Shown: positions 9,694-17,456 of the stretch, piece after piece | How positions within the stretch are numbered: position 1 is the first letter of the stretch | Layout of the letters: each line of letters begins with the position of its first letter | DNA from: Planctomycetaceae bacterium | GTDB lineage: Bacteria; Planctomycetota; Planctomycetia; Planctomycetales; Planctomycetaceae | NCBI GenBank assembly: GCA_021732785.1 | Contig: JAKFUG010000005.1 | Coordinates: 28,912-92,911, forward strand | DNA length: 64,000 bases | Reading direction: 5' to 3' | Program-made: the position numbers and the translations under genes | The notes under the pieces: model-generated | Database searches by the model: none | What the model saw: the letters and a program-made list of their open reading frames with translations, nothing else | Told to the model about the DNA's origin: nothing

Positions 9694-10625
9694 TTTGAAG
9701 AGGCTGTCCACTCGTGAGTCCAACCCCACGGCGGGAGCGTGGCCGTGTTGCCGTCGGTTCCGCGAAGCAGCACGGTGCGATCCGCGGTGATGTGACCGAT
9801 GCGCGTCAGCGATGTCGTCATATCCCATACGGCGGCTAACCGCGAAGCTTCTTCCGATGACACCGCGAGAATCAACTCAAAGTCCTCACCATCCCCGAGC
9901 GCATGTCGCAGCGCGGGCACATCGTCGGCCATCGCATGAGCATCGGGGTGAATCGGAATCGCACTGGCATCAATGATTGCGCCAACATGGCTTTCTTCGA
10001 GCAGGTGATGCAGATCGGCCGCAAGACCGTCGCTCACGTCGATCATCGCGTGCGGCGTGATCAATTCCAGTAACCGCCGGGCTTCACTCAATCGCGGTGT
10101 GAAATGGAGATGCCGACCGCGGATACTGCCGCCAAATGAGCCGGTCACCAGGATCACATCGCCCGGTTTCGCACCAGACCGCAGGATTGCCGCAGAACCC
10201 AGCGGTTCGCCGATGACCGTGATGTTGATGACGAACGGCCCGTCCCAACTGTTGGTGTCGCCTCCGGCGATCGTGACGTCATACTCGGCGGCGAGCGTTT
10301 CCAATCCGGCGTACACGTCGCGGGCAAACGCCTCACCACGCGATTGAGGAAATGCTACCGACACAAACGCGGCCGTCGGTTTTGCCCCCATCGCGGCGAT
10401 GTCGCTGAGATTCACCGCCAGCGCTTTGCGGCCCATTTCCCACGCCGACGTTTGCGGATAAAGAAAGTCGACCCCTTCCATCAGCATGTCGGTGGTGACG
10501 ACTTCCCCGGCCGCACACGTGGAACGAATGACCGCGGCGTCATCGCCAATCCCCACCATCACCGGCGGCTTCACACCCGCCCGGCGGCGAATGTCGGCAA
10601 TGAAATCGAACTCGGCACGGCCCAT
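9690..10625 (-). CDS. thiL: Thiamine-monophosphate kinase
   Basis: Phosphorylates thiamine monophosphate to the cofactor thiamine diphosphate with ATP. The 311-residue protein starts MGRAEFDFIADI and has GIGDDAAVI (25-33), the TDMLMEGVDF metal-binding block, NLSDIAAMGAKP, the GGDTNSWDGP segment, the MIDVSDGLAADL block and GDGEDFEL, all in ThiL order. The frame is open 36 codons further upstream, but that extension would be atypical, and the ATG at 10625 matches family N-termini. No TPP riboswitch was recognised upstream. Confidence 0.93.
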   Translation of the reverse strand: MGRAEFDFIADIRRRAGVKPPVMVGIGDDAAVIRSTCAAGEVVTTDMLMEGVDFLYPQTSAWEMGRKALAVNLSDIAAMGAKPTAAFVSVAFPQSRGEAFARDVYAGLETLAAEYDVTIAGGDTNSWDGPFVINITVIGEPLGSAAILRSGAKPGDVILVTGSFGGSIRGRHLHFTPRLSEARRLLELITPHAMIDVSDGLAADLHHLLEESHVGAIIDASAIPIHPDAHAMADDVPALRHALGDGEDFELILAVSSEEASRLAAVWDMTTSLTRIGHITADRTVLLRGTDGNTATLPPWGWTHEWTASSK

Positions 10626-10703
10626 ACGATTCCGTCTTAGCCCCCGGTCAATGCAACACTTTGCATGGGAGTATGCAAGTTCAATCTCAACATAGCTTTC
10701 CTG

Positions 10704-10780
10704 TGTGCCACTGGCTCTGCCAGTGCGATTCATTGCAAGGACTTACGAAGAGAAGACACTGGCGGAGCCAGTGGCACACT
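10704..10780. repeat. 23-bp inverted repeat, same family as in lpxK
   Basis: The left arm GTGTGCCACTGGCTCTGCCA... (10704-10726) pairs with 10758-10780 with one mismatch. The same arm occurs inside lpxK at 27257-27344, so this is a dispersed element. It lies in the 225-nt spacer upstream of thiL, which otherwise holds no gene. Confidence 0.9.
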
Positions 10781-10850
10781 TCAATCAACTCCTAACATCC
10801 TATTGTTTAAGACTTTAATTGCCGCCATGCAATACGTTGATTGACGGGGA

Positions 10851-12194
10851 CTAAGACAATGACGTTAACGCGGTCAGATTGCCGGTCGCATCGCTGAATT
10901 TGTCGACCGGGACACCCACCGCGCGAACTAGCGTTGTGAGCACATTCGCGAGTGGTGGCGGATTGGCATCGTACGCGAGATGTTGCCCGTGCTTCAGGCC
11001 GAGTTTCGCGCCCCCGGCGACCAATGTCGGTAGATTCTTCGGCGAATGTTCGCCCCCCGCGCCGGAGTTCATGCCGGAGCCGAACAGAATCGCGGTGTGA
11101 TCGAGCATCGTGCCGTCGCCTTCCTTCGTGTTCTTCAAAAACGTGAGCAGACGGCCGAGGCGTTCGAGGTGGAAGCGATCAATCTGCGCGAGCTTTTTCA
11201 GCATTCCTTCATCGCCGCCGTGGTGCGACAGTTCGTGGTGATTTTCACCACCACCACCGTAACCGCCTGCTTCGCGTGACCACTCGAAGGCAATGACCCG
11301 CGTGGTGTCGGTGAGCATCGCGAGGTAGGAAACTTCCAACATGACATCAAGCCACATCGGACGATCGTGGGCATTGCCGGGCTGGCTGCCGAGTTGCAGG
11401 TCTTTCTCGTCCACTTTCGGTTTCGGAATGTCGACCCACGACTCCATCCGGCCGACACGCTGCTCGGTCTCACGGACGGAATTCAGATATTCATCGACCT
11501 TGCGGCGATCGTTCTGACCGAGTTTCTTTTGTAACGAATCGGCTTCGCTGCGCACGCTGTCGAGAATCGACTTGCGTTCGGCGTATCGTCGCAATGTCGC
11601 TTGACGGTCGGACGCACTTTCGGGAACGAACAGCCGCTCGAACAAACGTCGCGGCGAGTTTTCCGCGGGGAGTGGTGTCCCGCGGCCATCGAAGGAAAGC
11701 GTGTGACTGTGCCCCGCCGCGCCGGTGCCCGATTGATCGGACAATTGCAGCGACGCGAACCGCGTCTGCTTGCCATGCACTTCGGCAACGAGCTGATCGG
11801 CGGAAACTGTGTTCGTGTAATCGGCTCCGGGGACGGCTTTCAGATCGGCTCCCGTGAGCCAGGTGTCCGCGCCGCTGTGGCCCCCTTGCGAATGCGGATG
11901 CCCCAATCCCGAGAGGACCGTGAAGTCGCTGCGGTGCGGTTTCAGCACTTCGAGTGTGGGTGACAGCGTGTAATCCGGCCCGCTGTCTTTCGGGACCCAT
12001 TCGAGAATGTTGACGCCGTTCGGAATGTAGCAGCACAACAAGCGCGGATGGACGCCGGTCGATTTTTCAAGCGGCTGAAACTGCGACGGGGCCGTCCAGC
12101 CGCGCGGCACCATCGCCTCCAATAAGGGAAGCGAAATCGCCGCCCCGAGGCCGCGCAGCACATGCCGCCGTGATAACCGATTGAGCGCATCCAT
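10851..12194 (-). CDS. Tat-exported DUF1552 family protein
   Basis: 447 residues, length and blocks typical of DUF1552 proteins that are abundant in planctomycetes. The N-terminus, SRRHVLRGLGAAISLPLLEAM, is a twin-arginine signal with hydrophobic core, so the protein is exported folded. Family blocks visible: CCYIPNGVN, FTVLSGLGHP, GGHSGADTWLTG, VIAFEWSREAGG and ILFGSGMNSGAGGEHSPKNLPTLVAGG. These proteins are usually encoded beside a large DUF1592/DUF1588 partner and are suspected to act in carbohydrate or sulfatase-type metabolism; no such partner is adjacent here. Biochemical function is unknown. Confidence 0.92.
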   Translation of the reverse strand: MDALNRLSRRHVLRGLGAAISLPLLEAMVPRGWTAPSQFQPLEKSTGVHPRLLCCYIPNGVNILEWVPKDSGPDYTLSPTLEVLKPHRSDFTVLSGLGHPHSQGGHSGADTWLTGADLKAVPGADYTNTVSADQLVAEVHGKQTRFASLQLSDQSGTGAAGHSHTLSFDGRGTPLPAENSPRRLFERLFVPESASDRQATLRRYAERKSILDSVRSEADSLQKKLGQNDRRKVDEYLNSVRETEQRVGRMESWVDIPKPKVDEKDLQLGSQPGNAHDRPMWLDVMLEVSYLAMLTDTTRVIAFEWSREAGGYGGGGENHHELSHHGGDEGMLKKLAQIDRFHLERLGRLLTFLKNTKEGDGTMLDHTAILFGSGMNSGAGGEHSPKNLPTLVAGGAKLGLKHGQHLAYDANPPPLANVLTTLVRAVGVPVDKFSDATGNLTALTSLS

Positions 12195-12618
12195 CGTTTG
12201 TCTCCCGCAGGAATTGTTCCACGATTCTAATCGTGAACACCGCGGGAACGCACTCCCGGAAGCCCAGGGATTCTGATTCGGTCTCTGGGGTGCATCCGGT
12301 GACTGGTGGTCGCGGAAAGGTTGGTCTTCAGCCCCAAAGGGGGGCGCGATTCGATAGCCCAGGGTGGAGCGTCCTCGCGGAGCCCTGGGTCAACGGATCA
12401 AAAGACATTACCAAGCCCCAACGGGGCGCGACGGTGTTGGCCGGAAAGAGTCACGCCCCCGTGGGGCTGCGGGTGCCTTGCGATCACGAACCCAGCCCTG
12501 CGGAAGACCTTCGGGCTGGGCTATCGAATGTCACCCCGGTGGGGCTCCGGAGTTCGGAATTGCTCACGGATGTTCCCTACCAAATACCAAATGCGCCCTT
12601 CTGATCCCTGAGAAGAGA
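12195..12618. repeat. Repeat-filled intergenic region with GCCCCAACGGGGC-type palindromes
   Basis: No gene. The stretch 12300-12545 is a chain of imperfect palindromes: GCCCCAAAGGGGGGC, GCCCCAACGGGGCGCG, GCCCCCGTGGGGCTGC and CACCCCGGTGGGGCTC, interleaved with AGCCCAGGGT/AGCCCTGGGT and CAGCCCTGCGG/CTTCGGGCTGG pairs. An open frame across it (12233-12604) is repeat sequence, not a gene. Confidence 0.75.
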
Positions 12619-13431
12619 TCACGCGGCGAGTTGCAACTCTTCGGCCACCGCGTCGATTTGTTCGACGGCGATCTGTTCGAGTTGATCCGCAAAGCCCACG
12701 AGGAGCGCGAAATCACACAAGCGGTTAATCCGCCGCGGCAATCCGCCGGTGCAATGATGAATCCGTTCGATCGCCTCGTCATCAAAAATGGGCGATTGCG
12801 CACCGGCTTGCTGCAATCGATGCCGCACGTAACCGGCGGTTTCTTCGAGATCGAACGGTTGCAGCGCACAGGTGAAAGCGAGCCGGTCATGCAGCGCTGA
12901 ACAACGGGCGATCTGTCCCACGAGCTCGGGTTGGCCGCACAGGATGAGCGTGAATGCCGCGCTGTCGCCATGACGGTAATTCAACAGCAAATGCAGCGTT
13001 TGCAGCACCTGCCGATCTTCGATGGTCTGGGCATCGTCGATCACAATGACCGGGTGCCGTCCGTCCGCTTGCAGCATCGTGAGCTGCTGTTCCCAACGGT
13101 CGATCACTTCATCGAACGTTTTCGCCCGACCGGGATGATCATCGCCGAGTTTCCGCGCGAGATAGCCAATCAACTCCGCCGGGCTGAATTGCGGCACGAT
13201 GACCGACACGACCGGCCCCGCGGGTAGCGCGAGATCGCTCAGGTAGGAATCGAGCAGGAACGATTTGCCAACTCCCGCGTCGCCAATGAGCAGCGCGGCC
13301 GACTGGCGTTGCTCGACGAGATAACGCAGTTTCAGTTTTGCCGCGCGATGGCTATGGGCCGGGAAGTAACCTTCGCCGGGTTGCGAAGCGCGAAACGCCG
13401 GCCGTGACATGCGCCAGTAATCTTCGTACAT
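12619..13431 (-). CDS. ExeA/GspA-like AAA ATPase
   Basis: 270 residues. Starts MYEDYWRMSRPAF, the characteristic beginning of ExeA-type ATPases (YxxxGLxxxPF), followed by Walker A GDAGVGKS (50-57), Walker B VIVIDDAQ (about 128-135), the sensor-like LILCGQPEL and the GGLPRRINRLCDFAL block. In ExeA proteins the ATPase helps assemble type II secretion or pilus structures through a membrane partner; other family members serve transposition. The gene just upstream (13444-13971), 12 nt away, encodes a one-pass membrane protein that could be that partner. ATPase call is firm; secretion role is inferred. Confidence 0.85.
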   Translation of the reverse strand: MYEDYWRMSRPAFRASQPGEGYFPAHSHRAAKLKLRYLVEQRQSAALLIGDAGVGKSFLLDSYLSDLALPAGPVVSVIVPQFSPAELIGYLARKLGDDHPGRAKTFDEVIDRWEQQLTMLQADGRHPVIVIDDAQTIEDRQVLQTLHLLLNYRHGDSAAFTLILCGQPELVGQIARCSALHDRLAFTCALQPFDLEETAGYVRHRLQQAGAQSPIFDDEAIERIHHCTGGLPRRINRLCDFALLVGFADQLEQIAVEQIDAVAEELQLAA

Positions 13432-13443
13432 GTCGACGAGTCT

Positions 13444-13971
13444 CTATTGGGGAATCAGCAGGGGCCCGACCGCTTGCCGGGCGGGTGACGGAATGGCGGG
13501 CAGAAAATCCATCGGCGGGGCGAGGATGTCGTCGGTCTCAATCGTTCCGGCCAACCAGACCGGACCGGCATTGACCGATCGCGATGGGCCCTCAAATGTG
13601 GCGGTCATAATTCCGCGACCCGTTTCCGGGCTGTTGTCGAACATCGACGCGAGATCATCGATATCCGTGTGGTGCTCCGCATGAGTCGCCACGGCACGCG
13701 TCGGCGGCAGACGAATCTCTGTGACAGCGTCGGTTTCGAATTCACCCAGGTCGCCGAGGGCCGCGATTTCGTCGTCGCTATCGTTGATCAGGGAAGGTTC
13801 TGAAGAACTCCCCATTCCCAGCATGATCGACGCGCAGACGGCGGCGACCACTCCCAACGACGCATACCGATGACTGCCCATCCACTTCAGCGCCGGCGTC
13901 AGCCGTTCTTTCGCGGACGTCAAGAACGACGGTTTGCTGCGGTGCGATCGTGATGAGGATGACGAGCCCAT
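13444..13971 (-). CDS. One-pass membrane protein, partner of ExeA-like ATPase
   Basis: 175 residues. A Ser-rich and basic N-terminus (MGSSSSSRSHRSKPSF) precedes one hydrophobic helix (YASLGVVAAVCASIMLGMG, about residues 36-55), followed by an acidic, proline-containing extracytoplasmic region without recognised domain. The ATG at 13971 has AAGGAG 5 nt upstream; the longer frame would need a TTG at 14016 without a ribosome site. Encoded just before and co-directional with the ExeA-like ATPase, probably in one transcript. Function unknown. Confidence 0.7.
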   Translation of the reverse strand: MGSSSSSRSHRSKPSFLTSAKERLTPALKWMGSHRYASLGVVAAVCASIMLGMGSSSEPSLINDSDDEIAALGDLGEFETDAVTEIRLPPTRAVATHAEHHTDIDDLASMFDNSPETGRGIMTATFEGPSRSVNAGPVWLAGTIETDDILAPPMDFLPAIPSPARQAVGPLLIPQ

Positions 13972-14352
13972 GCCTGCTCCTTGCGTATCGCGCAATGCGG
14001 CCTCTATGGACCTCAATCATCGTTGATCGGAGGTTGTCTCGGCACGACTTGAGGGCTTTAACGATTTGATCGATTGAAACGATTGGGCTGATTACGAAAG
14101 CCCCTCAGCGGCTTGATGGAACTTGAATGGCAATCGCGATCCGTGGGATGGAATCCGGGAAAATTTTTGGGGAAATCGCGAATTCGGCAGTTTTTTCCGA
14201 AATTGCTCTTTGCGGCATCGGCGGTCGTTCGCTAAAAGACCCCCGCTTCACGCAGGACATCCACGTCGCACATCGATCGGCCTCTCCCTCCGGTCGCGGC
14301 TCCCGTCCTCTACACCCATCTCGGATTCCATTCGACTCGAAGGACTCGTCTC
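13972..14352. other. Divergent intergenic region
   Basis: 381 nt between two divergent genes; should hold both promoters. I see no convincing gene, strong hairpin or recognised RNA element. GAAGGACTC just before 14353 can serve as ribosome site of the next gene. Confidence 0.4.
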
Positions 14353-14691
14353 ATGGTCAAGCGTTTTGCGTTGCTGATCGCCAGCGCGGCGCTGGTGTCG
14401 TCCAGCGTTGGTTGCTGTCTCACCGGTGGTTGCGGTTACCGCGGGTACGGTGGCGGCGGTTGCCCACCCTGTGGGGCCAACTATTCGTCCGGCGCGGTGT
14501 CGTCGCCGTGCGGTCCGGGCGGCTGCCAGCCATCCTATTACCAGCCGGGCGGACAGGCGTACTACCAGGGTGCCTCGCAAACGGCATTCGCCGGTGATCA
14601 AACCATGATGACGGCATCGCCGATCATTCCCGGTGCGGTTTACCCCACTCAGACGGCGGCCTTCCCGGTCCAATCCGTGCCGGTTTACTAA
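14353..14691 (+). CDS. Small exported Cys/Gly/Tyr-rich protein, possible lipoprotein
   Basis: 112 residues. An N-terminal signal (MVKRFALLIASAALVSSSVGCC) ends in SVGC, an imperfect lipobox, so it is secreted and perhaps lipid-anchored. The mature part is rich in Gly, Cys (CCLTGGC, CPPCG, CGPGGCQ), Tyr and Gln, a composition common in small planctomycete surface proteins, and has no recognised domain. GAAGGACTC lies upstream of the ATG. The six or more cysteines could form disulfides outside the cytoplasm. Confidence 0.65.
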   Translation: MVKRFALLIASAALVSSSVGCCLTGGCGYRGYGGGGCPPCGANYSSGAVSSPCGPGGCQPSYYQPGGQAYYQGASQTAFAGDQTMMTASPIIPGAVYPTQTAAFPVQSVPVY

Positions 14692-15079
14692 GCGTTTCCG
14701 CAGAGATCAGTCCGAGACGGGCCCAGGACCGGGCCGATGTCGGCTCGGTCACGACGAGATTGAAGTCAGCCGGGTTCTGCGGGGAACCCGGCTGACGCCG
14801 CGCGCAGAAGGGCGATTTGTTCGCGTTGCCGTCTGCGGTGGAAATGCAGTGCAAAGTGAGAAGTGAAAAATGCAAAGTGCAAAATGAAGGAAAGAGCCGT
14901 GGTGCCGACGACCCTCTTTCACTTTGCACTTTTCATTTTGCATTGGCCATTTTGCACTGCATTTCCACTTCGGAAAGTCGCCACGCCATCACGACCTGGC
15001 CGCTCCATTTCCCATACACCCACCGTTGCCTATACTTTGTGGACGAAATTCTTCCGCAGAAAAAGGCTCCGCATCGGCG
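14692..15079. repeat. Repeat-bearing intergenic region before def
   Basis: Two elements and no convincing gene. First, a 12-bp perfect hairpin GTCAGCCGGGTT/AACCCGGCTGAC at 14765-14796 with 8-nt loop and no T-run. Second, an inverted repeat of AAGTG/AAATGCAAA-type tracts at about 14844-14961, with GTGCAAAATGAAGG on one side and CTTTGCACTTTTCATTTTGC on the other. Confidence 0.75.
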
Positions 15080-15658
15080 ATGGAAATTGTTCTCTACCCG
15101 CACCCGGCACTTCGCTGGAAGTCCCGGCCGATTACGGAAATTGACGCGAACCTGCGGAAAACCGTCGCCGAGATGTTCGAGTTGATGTACGCCGCCAAAG
15201 GGATCGGCCTCGCGGCGAATCAGGTGGCGTTGCCCTACCGGTTGTTCGTCCTGAATCTCACGGGCGATCCCGCAGAAAAGGAAGAAGAAATTGTCTTCCT
15301 CAACCCGGAAATCCTGAAGCGGAAAGGGACCACCGAAGGCGAAGAAGGTTGCCTGAGCTTTCCCGGTCTCTACAAAGATGTGAAGCGGGCCGCGGAAGTG
15401 ACCGTCGAGGCATTCGATCTTACCGGCAATGGTTTCGAGTATTCGCTGGACGAACTCGCCGCCCGCGCGGTCCAGCATGAATACGATCACATTGAAGGCA
15501 TCCTCTTCATTGACCGAATTACCGAGACCCTGAAGCGGGAATGCCAGCCGGTGCTCGAAGACTTCGAGGCGCAATACCGTCGACGTCAAACCGAAGGCAA
15601 ACTGCCGTCCGATGACGCGCTGAAGCAAGAGCTCGCGCGCCTCGCCGCGGGCTCCTGA
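15080..15658 (+). CDS. def: Peptide deformylase
   Basis: Removes the formyl group from the N-terminal methionine of new proteins. The 192 residues carry the three deformylase motifs intact: GIGLAANQ (41-48), EGCLSFP (89-95, cysteine metal ligand) and HEYDH (133-137, metal-binding histidines and catalytic glutamate). MEIVLYPHPALR is the usual N-terminus, so ATG 15080 is chosen over upstream starts that lie in repeat sequence. The next gene is fmt, the enzyme that adds the formyl group, a classic pair. Its TGA stop is part of the palindrome that separates the two genes. Confidence 0.96.
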   Translation: MEIVLYPHPALRWKSRPITEIDANLRKTVAEMFELMYAAKGIGLAANQVALPYRLFVLNLTGDPAEKEEEIVFLNPEILKRKGTTEGEEGCLSFPGLYKDVKRAAEVTVEAFDLTGNGFEYSLDELAARAVQHEYDHIEGILFIDRITETLKRECQPVLEDFEAQYRRRQTEGKLPSDDALKQELARLAAGS

Positions 15659-15720
15659 GCGGCACGGCGCTAGCCGCCGGTGAATTGCAACCAAACCGGC
15701 GGCTAGCGCCGTGCCGCTCA
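15656..15720. repeat. 26-bp perfect inverted repeat between def and fmt
   Basis: The arm TGAGCGGCACGGCGCTAGCC... (15656-15681) returns exactly reverse-complemented at 15695-15720; spacer 13 nt. The left arm contains the def stop codon, and the right arm contains a GTG that extends the fmt frame but is unlikely to be its start. It may attenuate or stabilise the def-fmt transcript. Confidence 0.93.
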
Positions 15721-15740
15721 GAATGACGAAGAAACCTTTC

Positions 15741-16691
15741 ATGACGCCTTTGCGAATCGTCTTTCTCGGCACCGGCAAACTCGCGGAACCGGTCTTCGCA
15801 GCGCTGTGCCAATCGCATCACACCGTCTGCGGATTAGTGACCCAACCTGATCGCACCGGCCCCGGCAGCAAGAAACATCTCAACCCTCTGAAAGAAGCCG
15901 CCATCGCCCGCGGGATGCCGGTGCTGCAACCGGAGCGCATTCGTAATCCCGAGGCGGTTGCCGAACTTCAAGCCTTGCAGCCCGAGTTGTTCGTTGTCGC
16001 CGCGTATGGACAGATTCTGTCCCGAGCGATTCTCGAGATGCCGCGGCTCGGCACCATCAACGTGCATGCGTCCTTGTTGCCAAAATATCGCGGGGCCACG
16101 CCGATTCATGCCGCGGTATTGAATGGCGACACAGATGCCGGCGTGACCATCATTCAACTCGTGCCACAGTTGGATGCCGGTCCCATGCTGGGCGCGGTCC
16201 GCACCCCCATCGGTTCGCAGGAAACGACGGGAGAACTCGAAGCCCGCCTCGCGGCACTTTCGGTTCCGTTGACGTTGGACGTGATTGCACAACTCGCGGT
16301 GGGGACGGCACACCCCGTCGAGCAAGATCACGCGGCGGCCACGCATGTCGGCAAGTTGACGAAAGCCGACGGCCGCATCGATTGGTCGAAATCCGCAATT
16401 CAAGTCGAGCGCCACCTCCGCGGCATGCAACCGTGGCCGGGTCCATTCACCACCTTGATTCTCGATGGCAAGCCGCCGTTGCGAATGCAGGTGCTCGCGG
16501 GAACGGTTGTCGACACCACCAGTGCCGCAGCGCCGGGGACGGTCGTGGCCGTCGATGCCAGTACGATGACGGTGCAGTGCGGCGAAGGAGCGTTGCGCAT
16601 CGAACGCGTTCACCCGGAAGCGAAGCGACCCATGCCCACGGTGGAGTTTCTGCGCGGGCGGGCCGTCTCCATCGGTGATCGGTTTGAATAG
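15741..16691 (+). CDS. fmt: Methionyl-tRNA formyltransferase
   Basis: Formylates Met-tRNA(fMet) for translation initiation using 10-formyl-THF. About 316 residues with the family blocks RIVFLGTGKLAEPVF, VVAAYGQIL, the catalytic INVHASLLPKYRGATPI segment (Asn and His) and GVTIIQLVPQLDAGPML with the catalytic Asp, followed by the C-terminal OB-fold region. ATG 15741 gives the typical start MTPLRIVFLGT; ATG 15723 is an alternative, and GTG 15711 lies inside the repeat. It is downstream of def, with which it forms the formylation cycle. Confidence 0.95.
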   Translation: MTPLRIVFLGTGKLAEPVFAALCQSHHTVCGLVTQPDRTGPGSKKHLNPLKEAAIARGMPVLQPERIRNPEAVAELQALQPELFVVAAYGQILSRAILEMPRLGTINVHASLLPKYRGATPIHAAVLNGDTDAGVTIIQLVPQLDAGPMLGAVRTPIGSQETTGELEARLAALSVPLTLDVIAQLAVGTAHPVEQDHAAATHVGKLTKADGRIDWSKSAIQVERHLRGMQPWPGPFTTLILDGKPPLRMQVLAGTVVDTTSAAAPGTVVAVDASTMTVQCGEGALRIERVHPEAKRPMPTVEFLRGRAVSIGDRFE

Positions 16692-16704
16692 TCGATGCAC
16701 CGCT

Positions 16705-17385
16705 TCACTCGGACAGGCGACGGTGAACATAGAGCTTGTTGCTGTCGAGCGAGCGCAGCTTCATTTCTTTCTCGTCGATGCTTTCGATCCGCTGCTCGGA
16801 CGTTTCGCCGAAGAGTTTCGCGGCGGCGAGTGCCGACGGTGGTTCACCCCTCGTCATTTTCAGTTTGAGAATGTCACCGTCCTGCTTCCAGTCGATGAAA
16901 AACTTCAGCCTGGAACCATAAATCGCCTGACCGATGGCATCGAGTTCGATGGTCATGGTCGCGGTCCCATCGTCGCGAAAGTGGAAGACCCGCTTGCCAT
17001 AGAAGTCGTCGCGCCAGGAACCGATGATCGTGGGTTTCTCGTGCGGATCGATGGTTTCCGGCTGAAGGTCTTCGCCCTTCAACATTTCCAGCGACTTCTC
17101 TTTGGTCTCGGGGGAGTCTGGTGGCCCCGACACGAGCGTCGACACGGTGTGCATGTCATCGACTGATGCCGCCGTGAGAGTGGCCCGCGATTGCCACGGA
17201 CGCCAAATCAACAATGTCAGTACACAGGCCGTAACGCCGAAGGCTAATGCGGAGTGACGATGGGTGACAATGCGACGAAGCGGTGACACGGTCGACCTCA
17301 AGAAAGATTGCGGTATCAGACCGGCCATCGTCCCCCATGCCTCGGGGCGGGTCAACCGGAATCCCTCGGTTGCGATCAAACTCAT
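16705..17385 (-). CDS. Membrane-anchored protein of unknown function
   Basis: About 226 residues with one hydrophobic helix (SALAFGVTACVLTLLIW, about residues 45-62) near the N-terminus and a soluble extracytoplasmic domain. The last 110 residues (IIGSWRDDFYGKRVFHFRDDGTATM, then LKFFIDWKQDGDILKLKMTRG) have the G-x-W / ADDGTAT / W-x-x-x-GD-x-L pattern of small lipocalin-like beta-barrel domains in planctomycete proteins. Start may be ATG 17385 or ATG 17328. The gene converges on fmt with 13 nt between the stops and is divergent from the esterase-like gene. Ligand unknown. Confidence 0.6.
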   Translation of the reverse strand: MSLIATEGFRLTRPEAWGTMAGLIPQSFLRSTVSPLRRIVTHRHSALAFGVTACVLTLLIWRPWQSRATLTAASVDDMHTVSTLVSGPPDSPETKEKSLEMLKGEDLQPETIDPHEKPTIIGSWRDDFYGKRVFHFRDDGTATMTIELDAIGQAIYGSRLKFFIDWKQDGDILKLKMTRGEPPSALAAAKLFGETSEQRIESIDEKEMKLRSLDSNKLYVHRRLSE

Positions 17386-17456
17386 CAATCTTCGTTGATT
17401 ATTGGCCCCGATCCGGCTTCAATCGTCCTGACACTCGTTCTTCAGGATTTTCTGCT

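Noticed and set aside
12233..12604. Forward ORF in repeat region
   Set aside because: Made of palindromic repeat units; product is low-complexity.
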